A stretch of DNA of 43,812 nucleotides from Candidatus Aegiribacteria sp. (GTDB lineage Bacteria > Fermentibacterota > Fermentibacteria > Fermentibacterales > JCC-6): assembly GCA_013138965.1 (NCBI GenBank), contig WTBT01000010.1, positions 1 through 43,812 of the forward strand, given 5' to 3'. The notes beneath the pieces are model-generated. The model was not told the origin of the DNA. It searched no databases and was given only the letters and a program-made list of their open reading frames with translations. Positions 24,672 through 33,406 of this stretch are shown here, piece by piece. The position numbers and the translations under genes were made by a program. Numbering within the stretch: the first letter of the stretch is position 1; every line of letters starts with the position of its first letter.

Positions 24672-26039
24672 TCACAGGATCCTGTTTTCCCGCGCCACCC
24701 GGCTCATATAGTCAGCGCTGAGCTTGGGTGTTCTCTTCTGGGTGGTGTAATCCACATGAACAATGCCGAAGCGGTATGTGTATCCGTCTGCCCACTCGAA
24801 GTTATCCAGCAGGCTCCAGCAGAAGTACCCCTTCAGAGGAATACCCTCGGCAGTGGCTCTCCGGGCAGAGATCAGGTGATTTCTCAGGTAGAATATCCTG
24901 TCGGTATCATTGATCCTGCCAAACTCATCCACCTTGTCGTCACAGGCACATCCGTTCTCGGTTATGTATATTTCCTTAACACCCCATATCTCACTGAGAA
25001 AACGGGGAGCCCAGTATGTGATCTCCGGTGTAATCTCGATCCACGGAGCATACATGTGCGGGTAGGACGATGGAGTTATCACAGTTGTGTAACCCCGTGA
25101 AGATTCCGGATCGGCCATGATGTGCTCGGCCCGGTACATATTGTGCCCCACAAAATCCACAGGCGAGCCGATTATCCTCATCTCCTCCTCTGTGAAGACA
25201 GGTGCATCCGGGCCTTGTTCCTCAAGGTAGAAATCCGGATACCTTCCTTCAAGCACTGCAGTTAGGAAATGGGCGTTCTTTTCCCTGTATGCCCGTCTTG
25301 CGGCTGCGATGTGCTCTTCAGTCTCCATCACGGGAACACAGACAACGGCATTATCCGCAAGCCCGACCCTGGCTTCCGGCGCGGCGGCTCTTATAGCCTG
25401 TACCCCCATTCCATGGGCAAGCAGGGCATTGTGCCTGACCTGGTTGATACCCTTATTATCCAGCTTCTCCCCGGGAGCATATTCCCCGTTTTCAACGCCA
25501 TAGGCCCAGTCGGTGAAGCAGACGAATTCGTTAATGGTAATGAAATTCTCAATAATGTCACCGAACCGTGACGCGATCACCTCGCAGTAATCTGCGAAGC
25601 AGCGGGACGTCTCCGAGGATTTCCATCCCCCGAAGTCATCCTGCAGGGCCTGGGGCAGATCCCAGTGGTAGAGGGTCACCCAGGGTTCTATTCCAGCATC
25701 GAGCAGACCTTCTATGAACCTGCGGTAATAATCTATTCCCTTCTCGTTCACGCCTCCCCTGCCTGCAGGCATGATGCGGGGCCACGCGATGGAAAACCTG
25801 TGCGCGCGGAGGCCCAGTTTTTTCATCAAAGCAATGTCTTCACGATACCGGTTGTACTGATCGCACGCCACATCCCCGTTATGGCCGCACTTGATGCGAC
25901 CGGGTGTATGGGAATAAGTATCCCAGATGGAAGGTCCCCTGCCATCCTTTGTTACCGCGCCCTCCACCTGATACGAAGCGGTGGCTGTTCCCCACAAGAA
26001 TCCCTTTGGAAAAGTTCTATCCATTGCCGCCCCCGTCAT
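24672..26039 (-). CDS. GH1 family beta-glucosidase/glycosidase
   Basis: Retaining glycosidase releasing terminal beta-linked glucose, galactose or similar from short oligosaccharides. There is no signal peptide, so it acts in the cytoplasm. All GH1 landmarks are present in 455 residues: FLWGTATASYQVEGA (14-28), HRFSIAWPRI (80-89), YHWDLPQAL, acid/base Glu171 in TINEF (usual form TxNEP, so Pro is replaced by Phe), nucleophile Glu361 in YITENG and the aglycone-site SLLDNFEWADGY. Start at Met1 (26039) or, more like the family, Met6 (26024). It lies downstream of the ferredoxin-CTD gene on the same strand but beyond a 158-bp palindromic element. Likely processes sugars made available by secreted hydrolases such as GH44. 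Confidence 0.94.
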   Translation of the reverse strand: MTGAAMDRTFPKGFLWGTATASYQVEGAVTKDGRGPSIWDTYSHTPGRIKCGHNGDVACDQYNRYREDIALMKKLGLRAHRFSIAWPRIMPAGRGGVNEKGIDYYRRFIEGLLDAGIEPWVTLYHWDLPQALQDDFGGWKSSETSRCFADYCEVIASRFGDIIENFITINEFVCFTDWAYGVENGEYAPGEKLDNKGINQVRHNALLAHGMGVQAIRAAAPEARVGLADNAVVCVPVMETEEHIAAARRAYREKNAHFLTAVLEGRYPDFYLEEQGPDAPVFTEEEMRIIGSPVDFVGHNMYRAEHIMADPESSRGYTTVITPSSYPHMYAPWIEITPEITYWAPRFLSEIWGVKEIYITENGCACDDKVDEFGRINDTDRIFYLRNHLISARRATAEGIPLKGYFCWSLLDNFEWADGYTYRFGIVHVDYTTQKRTPKLSADYMSRVARENRIL

Positions 26040-26107
26040 CCCAGTTCTCTTAGAGAAAAAGTACGACCCTATATCTAAAGGATCCCGGACTTATCAGGTA
26101 ATACTAC

Positions 26108-26265
26108 TGCTCTGTACAGCATAAACAATCGCATCCTGCTAGCTCTTCCGAGCCCCAGCTGCGTTACTGGTTCAATTACATAGCGGTGCTATGCGCATAA
26201 ACCAGTACCTTGCTGGAACTCAAAATAGCGGCGCATTATACCGACACTTTATGCTGTACAGAGCA
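26108..26265. repeat. 158-bp palindromic (MITE-like) element with 18-bp terminal inverted repeats
   Basis: TGCTCTGTACAGCATAAA (26108-26125) is perfectly inverted at 26248-26265. Inside are nested inverted pairs: TACTGGTT 26165-26172 with AACCAGTA 26200-26207, and CATAGC 26179-26184 with GCTATG 26188-26193, so nearly the whole unit can fold into one long hairpin. It carries no ORF. Its right end touches the TAG stop (26266-26268) of the ferredoxin gene, so it could also act as a 3'-end hairpin for that transcript. Confidence 0.75.
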
Positions 26266-26766
26266 CTACCTTATGAGGGTTAAAACCTGCAATTCATGAT
26301 CACCGATCCGAATTCGATAATTACCGGAAGCAAGGCCTGACAGTTCAACCGCTGCTTCTCCGTCTGATGAAACAAAAGCGGATGCCACAAGCCTTCCGGA
26401 GAGATCGAACACCTCTACCACACTGCCGGTAACCGCGCCTGTCACGAAAACAGATCCCGCGGTGGGGTTTGGCCCGAACGTTAATCGCCCTGCTGTTTCA
26501 TCCCCGGGGATTCCTTCGTACCAAACCTTGTGAATCGCTCCGCGTATGCAGTTTGTAGAACAAGCGGCACAGGCAGTACACTCATCAGGGTCAATCACTG
26601 CTTTGTTACCAACCATAGTGAGGGCACCTGACGTACAATACGGAATGCATACCCCGCATCCGTTACAGATTGATGGCTCGACCTGATAAATCCATAGCAT
26701 CGCAAAGGTTAAAGAGGCAAGCATAAGCAGCATTGCTAACGTAATCCATCTGCCCTTTGAAAACAT
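26266..26766 (-). CDS. exported 2[4Fe-4S] ferredoxin fused to a T9SS C-terminal sorting domain
   Basis: A 166-residue predicted surface electron carrier. Residues 1-28 are a signal peptide or membrane anchor (WITLAMLLMLASLTFAMLW). Residues 31-78 form a bacterial-type ferredoxin with two complete motifs, CNGCGVCIPYC and CTACAACSTNC (CxxCxxCxxxC), in a usual order and spacing. From about residue 92 (LTFGPNPTAGSVFV) to the end there is a Por/T9SS sorting domain (VVEVFDLSGRLVAS ... SGNYRIRIG). Ferredoxins normally stay in the cytoplasm, so this fusion is odd. No twin-arginine motif is seen, so the clusters would have to be built after Sec export or the signal be atypical. ATG at 26766 with GGAGATATCT upstream. 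Stop abuts the palindromic element. Confidence 0.85.
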   Translation of the reverse strand: MFSKGRWITLAMLLMLASLTFAMLWIYQVEPSICNGCGVCIPYCTSGALTMVGNKAVIDPDECTACAACSTNCIRGAIHKVWYEGIPGDETAGRLTFGPNPTAGSVFVTGAVTGSVVEVFDLSGRLVASAFVSSDGEAAVELSGLASGNYRIRIGDHELQVLTLIR

Positions 26767-26830
26767 TTAGATATCTCCTTCTCTGAATTCCAGACGATAT
26801 TATCGCGGCAGTAAAAGTTTCATATTTCCT

Positions 26831-26993
26831 AGGAGGCTGTCCGATAATGCAGCATCAGCATAAGGAACCAGATATCTGGCTATAATGACCACATATTATC
26901 GTCAAATACATTCAGTATTCTCCTCAAATCTGTAATCATTCTATCTCAGCTATGAGGCTCTTCTGCTCAATGCCCATTATCGGACAACCTCCT
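26831..26993. mobile_element. MITE-like element, copy 1 (complete, 163 bp)
   Basis: Begins AGGAGGCTGTCCGATAATG and ends with the inverse of AGGAGGTTGTCCGATAATG: 19-bp terminal inverted repeats with one mismatch. No ORF inside; contains the palindrome CCAGATATCTGG. The same sequence occurs inverted at 43688-43812 with near identity, so this is a dispersed, probably non-autonomous transposable element. No clear target duplication is visible, and the parent transposon family is unknown. Confidence 0.8.
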
Positions 26994-27618
26994 GGTTCGT
27001 AACCATGAAAATATAATCCAAGGTCTGATCGGTCACAATTCCTCCGTTTGAGGATCAGAGATACTGCCGCATTTTAATACCAGAATCACCTTCTTTCAGA
27101 TATGAACGCAATATTAACAGTAATATTACAGTGCATATAGAGCTACGCTTTCTTTTTGCCGAGCATTGCTTTGAGGTCATCCAGATCGAGAGCACTGTCC
27201 CACAGATGATCGAACAGCATCTTCACAGCGACCGCCAGCGAAGGATGGTCCACAACAAGCATTGTCAATCGTCTCCGGAAAGCGCCTGATCCTTAGCCTA
27301 CGGGGACTCTCACTCCGGGAGCCGAGCTTTCCCCGGCTGCGCCCGGCCTTACTGTTATTCAAGGAAAATTATCCAGATGATACCCGGCACATTGTGATTC
27401 TACAGCTATGTTGCAACAAGCATATAATTTAATATCTTATTGGTTGGTGGAATGTTAAAAAGACTTGCTGAAAATTAATGGTTGCCCGAAAAGAAAGCGA
27501 AGCTTACTCGAAGAAAACCATGTTGACGGACATAGTAAGGGAACCGCGATTTTTTGAATCAGGTTGTTTTCCTGACTGCTGATAACACGCCAATTGGTAA
27601 ACGTAAGGAGAAAGAATC
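26994..27618. other. long spacer before the histidine kinase operon
   Basis: Holds the regulator-like remnant described separately at 27143-27292 and otherwise no credible gene. A TTGACG at about 27511 has no fitting -10. CCAATTGG near 27590 is a short palindrome just upstream of the kinase ribosome-binding site. The combination of MITE and gene debris suggests a site of repeated insertion and deletion. Confidence 0.4.
27143..27292 (-). pseudogene. C-terminal remnant of a protein gene, perhaps a TrmB-like regulator
   Basis: On the minus strand 49 codons read as protein (FRRRLTMLVVDHPSLAVAV then MLFDHLWDSALDLDDLKAML and GKKKA) up to a TAG. The pattern of a short strand, then Asp-His-Pro, then LFDHLW is like the end of winged-helix regulators of the TrmB/ArsR kind; that match is from memory and weak. 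An in-frame stop lies directly upstream, while a neighbouring frame stays open, so a frameshift is possible. Confidence 0.35.
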
Positions 27619-30258
27619 ATGAAACTTACTCTTCGAACCAAACTTATCGGTGCTTTTGTTATCATGCTCCTTTTGACGAGCATCGTTGGATTTGTGGGTG
27701 TATTTTCCTCCCGGATAATCGAAAATCATATGGAAAACATCATAGAAGAGGATGTACAACCGGCAAGCATTCTGGGTGTTGTGGCGAGAAGAGTCGGCTT
27801 TATCCATTCGAATTCTCTGTTACACCTGATTACCACTTCTATCGATGATATGAATCGGTACGAATCAGAGATAGCCGATTGGGCAGGCAGGATAAACACG
27901 AACCTCGATTCTCTGGCAAACATGTTTCAGGATCAGGCGGCCCTCAATAAACTCGCTGAGTTTCGAGCTGACTGGGATACTTATCTTAGAATCTGGAATG
28001 AACAAGTAGTGCCCCTGAGCAGGGCGAACCTTGATGAGGAGGCATTTGCGTTAGCCAGAAAAGGGGGAGCTGCCGGTATGGTGGCTCATGAAGCGATGTA
28101 TAAGCTTGACGAACTGCATGATACTATCATTGCCACATCCGATCAGAGCCTGATTCTGTCAAAGCGGCATTTCACGAAGATCCAGATCATTCTGCTGGTA
28201 ATTATTCTATTCGCGATCATACTCGGTTTAGTTTTCGGTATAAAACAGAGTTCACGCATCGCGGGCGCAGTGAATACGGTTTCAAAGGCGGCTCAACTGG
28301 TTGCGTCCGGAGACCTTGATCAGAGAGCAGAAGTCGAAACCGGTGACGAGATCGAATCCATGGCTGATTCTTTCAATACAATGACATGCAATCTAAAGAT
28401 AATGGTTGAAGAATTGCGCCATGAGATCACCGAGCGCAAGCGGGCGGAGGAAGGGCTGCGGGAGAATGAACGATGGCTGTCCACAACACTTAGGAGCATT
28501 GGTGATGCAGTGATTGCCACCGATGCTCATGGATTTGTGACCCTTATGAATTCTGTTGCCGGGAGCCTGACGGGCTGGGATGAAGCTGAAGCTGTGGGCA
28601 GACCTCTGGAAGACGTTTTCAACATCATCAACGAGCAGACCGGTCAACCGGTTGAGAATCCTGCAGCCAGAGTGCTTCGGGAAGGCTTTATCGTAGGGCT
28701 GGCCAATCATACGATATTGATAGCCAGAGACGGAACGGAACGGCCTGTTGCCGACAGCGGAGCCCCAATAAGAAATGAGGAAGGGAACGTCATCGGCACA
28801 GTCATGGTCTTCCGCGACATCACTGAAAGTAAGCTGGCTGAGGAGCAAATTCAACAGCAAAAAGATTTCCTGGACAGTGTATTAAAATCTCTCACCCATC
28901 CTTTCTACGTTATAGATGTCAACGACTACACGATTAAACTGGCAAATTCCGCCGCCATGTTGGGCAATCTATCGGAAACCGCAACCTGTTATGCTCTTAC
29001 TCATAACAGCGACAAACCGTGTGAAAGCGCAGAACATCCCTGTCCTCTTGAGGAGGTGAAGAAAACCAAAAAGCCTGTAACTGTAGAGCATATTCACTAC
29101 GACAAAAACGGTAATGCCAGGAATGTTGAAGTTCACGGCTTCCCGATTCTCGATAGTGAAGGAAATGTCGTCTGGATAATAGAATATAGTTTTGACATCA
29201 CCGAGAGGAAGCAAGCGGAGAAGGCGCTGCAGGAGAGCGAGGAGAAATTGAGTTCCTTCATGAACTCGGCGCCCGATGCATTTATCCTTTTTAATTCAGA
29301 GCTGAATTTAATCCAGTTTAATGCAACCACAGCGGAGCTGTTGAGTTTTAGCGCACAAGATATTGGAAAGAGCATATTAGATGTATTACCTGATCTTAAG
29401 GAGACAGGTGGTTACGACAAGTATCTGGAGGTTTTGAAGACCGGGAAATCATTCTCAATTGTTGACCTTGTTCCTCATCCCAAGTTCGGAGATCTCCACC
29501 TGACAGCGAGGGCTTTTAAAGTAGGTGAAAGCCTTGGACTTATTATCACAGACATCACCGAGCTGAAGCAGGTGGAGGAGAAACTGATCCGCAATGAGAA
29601 GCTGGCGGTGCTGGGTCAACTGTCCGGTGGAGTGGGCCATGAGTTGCGCAACCCGCTGGGAGTGATCTCCAACGCGGTGTACTTCCTGCAGATGACCTTG
29701 TCCGACGCCGACGAGACCACCAGGGAGTACCTGGAAATTATCTCCTCAGAAATCCGTAATTCCGAGAAGATCGTCTCAGACCTCCTTGATCTATCCCGCA
29801 TCAAACCTGCCGCGAGGGAAAGGACAGCAGTCTCTGAGCTGTTTGATCAGGTATTGGAGAAACAACCACCGCCCGAGAAGGTGACGGTGAATACAGAAAT
29901 ACCCTCAGAGCTGCCCCCGGTATTCGTTGATCCCAGGCAGATAGGGCAGGTGCTGCTCAACCTGGTCACCAACGCATACCAGGCCATGCCCGAAGGGGGC
30001 ATACTGACTATTGGCGCTGAGACGGAGAAGGAGAAGGTATCTCTTTTCCTGACCGACACCGGCTGTGGCATCTCTGAGAAGGCTATATTGAAGATTTTCG
30101 AACCACTCTTTACAACCAGAGCACGGGGCATCGGTCTTGGTCTGGCAGTCTCAAGGAATCTGGTGGAGGTAAACGGCGGAATCCTCGAGGTGCGAAGTGA
30201 GGAAGGCAAGGGCAGTACTTTTACTGTCATCCTGCCCATCAAGGAGGCGCTTTCATGA
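27619..30258 (+). CDS. membrane PAS sensor histidine kinase
   Basis: Membrane-bound sensor of 879 residues. Two membrane spans (about 8-30 and 188-208) enclose a helical, four-helix-bundle-like periplasmic domain; then HAMP (209-262), PAS1 (283-405), PAS2 (415-530), PAS3 (540-650), dimerisation/phosphoacceptor domain with His674 in GGVGHELRNPLG, and an ATPase domain with N box LLNLVTNAYQAM, DTGCGIS and GIGLGLAVSR. PAS2 has a cysteine pattern CYALTH ... PC ... HPCPLEEV (Cys457, 468, 475), seen in many environmental PAS domains and possibly metal or redox binding. ATG after AAGGAG. Overlaps the double-receiver gene by ATGA, so the two are translationally coupled and probably partners. Confidence 0.93.
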   Translation: MKLTLRTKLIGAFVIMLLLTSIVGFVGVFSSRIIENHMENIIEEDVQPASILGVVARRVGFIHSNSLLHLITTSIDDMNRYESEIADWAGRINTNLDSLANMFQDQAALNKLAEFRADWDTYLRIWNEQVVPLSRANLDEEAFALARKGGAAGMVAHEAMYKLDELHDTIIATSDQSLILSKRHFTKIQIILLVIILFAIILGLVFGIKQSSRIAGAVNTVSKAAQLVASGDLDQRAEVETGDEIESMADSFNTMTCNLKIMVEELRHEITERKRAEEGLRENERWLSTTLRSIGDAVIATDAHGFVTLMNSVAGSLTGWDEAEAVGRPLEDVFNIINEQTGQPVENPAARVLREGFIVGLANHTILIARDGTERPVADSGAPIRNEEGNVIGTVMVFRDITESKLAEEQIQQQKDFLDSVLKSLTHPFYVIDVNDYTIKLANSAAMLGNLSETATCYALTHNSDKPCESAEHPCPLEEVKKTKKPVTVEHIHYDKNGNARNVEVHGFPILDSEGNVVWIIEYSFDITERKQAEKALQESEEKLSSFMNSAPDAFILFNSELNLIQFNATTAELLSFSAQDIGKSILDVLPDLKETGGYDKYLEVLKTGKSFSIVDLVPHPKFGDLHLTARAFKVGESLGLIITDITELKQVEEKLIRNEKLAVLGQLSGGVGHELRNPLGVISNAVYFLQMTLSDADETTREYLEIISSEIRNSEKIVSDLLDLSRIKPAARERTAVSELFDQVLEKQPPPEKVTVNTEIPSELPPVFVDPRQIGQVLLNLVTNAYQAMPEGGILTIGAETEKEKVSLFLTDTGCGISEKAILKIFEPLFTTRARGIGLGLAVSRNLVEVNGGILEVRSEEGKGSTFTVILPIKEALS

Positions 30259-31001
30259 AAGAGAAGTTGTGCATACTGATTGTGGACGATGATCAAAGGA
30301 TGGCTAAAACCCTGACGGATATATTCAAGGTCAAGGGCTATAAGGCTGATATTGCCCACTCTGCTGAAGAGGCCCTTGAGAGGCTCTCGGAAACTCACTA
30401 TGACTGCATTATCAGCGACATCAAGATGCCTGAGGTCAATGGAGTGGAGCTATATCGAGCCGTAAAGAAGAATCACCCTGACATGCCGGTTGTGCTGATG
30501 ACTGCCTACTCTCATGATATACTGGTCAAGGATGGTCTGGAAGAAGGCGCTGTAGCTGTTCTGACCAAGCCGCTGAATATTAATGCATTGCTGGGCTACT
30601 TCTATGCATTACGAAAGGAACAGTCCATTGTTATCGTTGACGACGATCCCGAATTCTGCAAGACACTGGGGGATATATTGTCACTTAGAGGCTTCATTGT
30701 TAATCAGATTGTTCACCTTTCTGATATAGTTGATGAGATCAAATCGGATATCAATGTGGTGCTTCTGGATATGAAACTCAATGGTATCAACAGCCTGGAT
30801 GTTCTCAGGGAGATCAGGGAAAAGTATCCTCATCTGCCGGTGATCCTGGTGACGGGCTACCGTAAGGAGATGACGCAAGCCATAGAGAACGCCCTGAAAA
30901 GCGGTGCCTTCACCTGTCTCTACAAACCATTGGAAATAGAGAGGTTGTTCCAGGTCTTGAACGAGGTTCGCAAGCTGGAACTGAGCAGTGTTTTGAGATA
31001 G
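30255..31001 (+). CDS. double-receiver response regulator without output domain
   Basis: Two receiver domains in tandem, 248 residues. REC1: acidic pocket VDDD (10-13), phosphoacceptor Asp55 in IISDIKMP, Lys105 in LTKPL. REC2: VDDDPE (128-133), Asp172 in LLDMKLNG, Lys224 in YKPLE. Both sites are intact. No DNA-binding or enzymatic domain follows, so it probably relays phosphate between the flanking kinases or binds a partner. Its start overlaps the stop of the PAS kinase gene (ATGA), and the hybrid kinase begins 30 bases downstream, so the three form one signalling operon. Confidence 0.92.
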   Translation: MKEKLCILIVDDDQRMAKTLTDIFKVKGYKADIAHSAEEALERLSETHYDCIISDIKMPEVNGVELYRAVKKNHPDMPVVLMTAYSHDILVKDGLEEGAVAVLTKPLNINALLGYFYALRKEQSIVIVDDDPEFCKTLGDILSLRGFIVNQIVHLSDIVDEIKSDINVVLLDMKLNGINSLDVLREIREKYPHLPVILVTGYRKEMTQAIENALKSGAFTCLYKPLEIERLFQVLNEVRKLELSSVLR

Positions 31002-31031
31002 CCTGCCGGCAGGAATGAGGTGAATTGATCC

Positions 31032-32924
31032 ATGAATAAAAAGTTCAGTGTCCTAGTCGTAGATGATGACGCCATGTTCAGAAAAACCCTCGTTGATATA
31101 CTCAGAGTTAAAGGTTATTTGCCTTTCACGTCTACAACCGGAAAGGAAGCGCTGGATAGGATAAAGGCGGATAGACCTGCTCTTGTCCTTATTGATCTTA
31201 AGCTTGAAGACATGTCCGGTCTGGAAGTATTAAGGCAGATCAAGGAACGCTCTCCCGGCACAGAATGCATTGTACTCACCGGATATGCCTCGCAGAAATC
31301 AGCTATTGAGGCAGTAAATCTGGGCGCCTACAGTTATTTGCAGAAACCCTATGATATCGATCAACTGCTGCTGACCATCCGCAGGATCGTTGAGAAGAAA
31401 GAGACAGAGGAGGCTCTGCGTCTTCAAAGCGAAATTGTAGCGAACATGGCGGAAGGTGTACATCTGACTCGCGGAACTGATGGTGTGATCATATATGCTA
31501 ACCACAGGCTCGAGAAGATGTTCGGCTACGGGGAAGGCGAGTTGATTGGAAAACATGTGAGTGTATTGAATGCTCCAGGTGACAGGACCCCTGAAGAGAC
31601 CGCAGACGAAATCATTCGAGTTCTGAGGGAGAATGGGACATGGTCTGCGGAGATTCAGAATATAACGAAGGACGGCGATCTTTTTTGGTGCCGAACCTGC
31701 GTATCCACCTTCGAACATCCAGAGCATGGAACCGTTTGGGTGGCAGTACATGACGATATCACGGAACACAAGCGCCTTGAAAATCAGCTTCACCAGGCGC
31801 AGAAGATGGAAGCCATTGGAACACTGGCTGGAGGGATAGCCCACGACTTGAACAATATCCTGTCGCCCATCATGGGTTACACCGAGATGGCTCTTTTCGA
31901 TCTTCCAGTCGGAAGTAAATCCAGCCAGGATCTTATCCAGGTACTCAGGGCCGCAGAACGAGCCAGGGATTTAATTACCCATATCCTTGTCTTCACCCGG
32001 CAAAGCGAAGGAGAGCGAAAACCGATTGATCTTGCTGCCATTGTCAGGGAAGCGCTTAAGCTGCTCAAAGCGGCATTGCCGTCAACAATTGAGATTAAAC
32101 AGGACATCACTTCGGACAAGAGTGTAATAAACGGCGACCCGACACAGATACATCAGGTTTTAATGAACCTCTGCACGAACGCCGAGCATGCAATGCGAAA
32201 GGGCGGAATACTGGAAGTCTCACTCGCCAGGATCGATCTCGATGAAAAATTCTGCGCCGGATTTGAAGACATGTCACCCGGTTCCTTTGTAAGGCTCACT
32301 GTCAAAGACAATGGTTACGGTGTGGATAAGAAAAACCTGGAACATATCTTCGATCCATTTTTTACGACAAAAGACCCCGGCGAAGGCACAGGCATGGGTC
32401 TTTCCGTTGTTCACGGTATCATTAAAAACCACGGAGGGCACATCACGGTACACAGTGAACCTGCTGTAGGTACGATCTTCACTATCTACATACCTGTGAT
32501 AGAATCCTCTGTGGAAGCGCTGCCTGAGAAGATTGAACCGGCACGCGGTGGAACCGAGTCGATCCTCATTGTAGACGATGAGAAAGTACTGGTCGAAATG
32601 ACAGAGGATATACTCAAACGGATGGGATACCAGGTGACGGCTCGGACCAGCAGTCTTGAAGCCCTTGAACTGTTTCGTGCCGGACCGGATGAGTATGACC
32701 TCATCATCACAGATCTGACGATGCCCGAAATGACCGGAGACAAACTGGCTGCAGAGCTTCTCAGGATTAATCCGGATATTCCGATTATCCTATGCACCGG
32801 CTTCATCAATACAGTTTCACCTGAAACAGCCAGTGCCCTGGGAGTACGCAAGATGATCATGAAACCTATCGTGGGGGCTCAGCTTGCGCGAACCGTGCGA
32901 CAGGTTCTGGATGATACCTGCTGA
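31032..32924 (+). CDS. hybrid histidine kinase (REC-PAS-HisKA-HATPase-REC)
   Basis: Soluble kinase of 630 residues. N-terminal receiver with Asp55 (LIDLKLED) and Lys105; PAS (about 130-245, GVIIYANHRLEKMFGYGEGE); HisKA with His271 in GGIAHDLNNIL; ATPase domain with NLCTNAEHAM, DNGYGV and GTGMGLSVVHGI; C-terminal receiver with Asp561 in IITDLTMPEMTG. It has no membrane spans, so its input is likely the N-terminal receiver, phosphorylated by the upstream kinase or relay protein. ATG at 31032 is preceded by GAGGTG at a long spacing. No DNA-binding output exists in the operon, so the final target is elsewhere. Third and last gene of the unit. Confidence 0.93.
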   Translation: MNKKFSVLVVDDDAMFRKTLVDILRVKGYLPFTSTTGKEALDRIKADRPALVLIDLKLEDMSGLEVLRQIKERSPGTECIVLTGYASQKSAIEAVNLGAYSYLQKPYDIDQLLLTIRRIVEKKETEEALRLQSEIVANMAEGVHLTRGTDGVIIYANHRLEKMFGYGEGELIGKHVSVLNAPGDRTPEETADEIIRVLRENGTWSAEIQNITKDGDLFWCRTCVSTFEHPEHGTVWVAVHDDITEHKRLENQLHQAQKMEAIGTLAGGIAHDLNNILSPIMGYTEMALFDLPVGSKSSQDLIQVLRAAERARDLITHILVFTRQSEGERKPIDLAAIVREALKLLKAALPSTIEIKQDITSDKSVINGDPTQIHQVLMNLCTNAEHAMRKGGILEVSLARIDLDEKFCAGFEDMSPGSFVRLTVKDNGYGVDKKNLEHIFDPFFTTKDPGEGTGMGLSVVHGIIKNHGGHITVHSEPAVGTIFTIYIPVIESSVEALPEKIEPARGGTESILIVDDEKVLVEMTEDILKRMGYQVTARTSSLEALELFRAGPDEYDLIITDLTMPEMTGDKLAAELLRINPDIPIILCTGFINTVSPETASALGVRKMIMKPIVGAQLARTVRQVLDDTC

Positions 32925-32965
32925 TTGCACTACCCCTAAGGCTCAGTGGATAGCACACACACACT

Positions 32966-33214
32966 TTACTCCGACCACAAGCGGGGAAATTCTCTCAATA
33001 TACATTCAAGCTCTTCCAATGTGAGCCCTGCATGCCTGCATTCGGCCAAAAGGGATGCATCTTCTGCAACCCACTTTCCAACCATCCAAAGAGCTTTGAA
33101 GAAGGCAAATCGATCGTTCAACAGCTGAATGATGGATGCAGATACATCACCTTCCGATACAATGTAAACAGCTTCATTTCCTGTTTTCAGGATTACACTG
33201 CAACTTACGGACAC
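32966..33214 (-). CDS. possible small protein or decayed gene
   Basis: An 82-codon minus-strand frame from a GTG, open a further ~20 codons upstream without a start (GFSKDDLRNPRAF precedes). Residues VILKTGNEAVYIVSEGDVSA and then AGLTLEELECILREF look like real protein rather than noise. There is no ribosome-binding site and no family is recognised. It converges on the hybrid kinase gene and is divergent from asnS. The rest of 32925-33406 shows nothing else. Confidence 0.3.
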   Translation of the reverse strand: MSVSCSVILKTGNEAVYIVSEGDVSASIIQLLNDRFAFFKALWMVGKWVAEDASLLAECRHAGLTLEELECILREFPRLWSE

Positions 33215-33406
33215 CTGGCAGGGAAAGGCTCTGGGGTTCCGTAAATCGTCTTTTGAGAAACCGCTGAAAAGTATACGGAATCACTGGAGACCGGACTGAA
33301 CTATTGCAGGAACACTGCTCCCTTCATAGATTAAACTCTCCGAATTCTCAAGATTGAACCGAACCGGGAACCTTATTCCGGAGCTACCTGTAAACTGGGG
33401 GGCCTG

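Noticed and set aside
27505-27545. TTGACG as a promoter for the kinase operon
   Set aside because: No acceptable -10 sequence at 16-18 bases downstream.
33240-33406. T-box or other leader upstream of asnS
   Set aside because: No AGGGTGGNACC-like antiterminator and no terminator hairpin are present.
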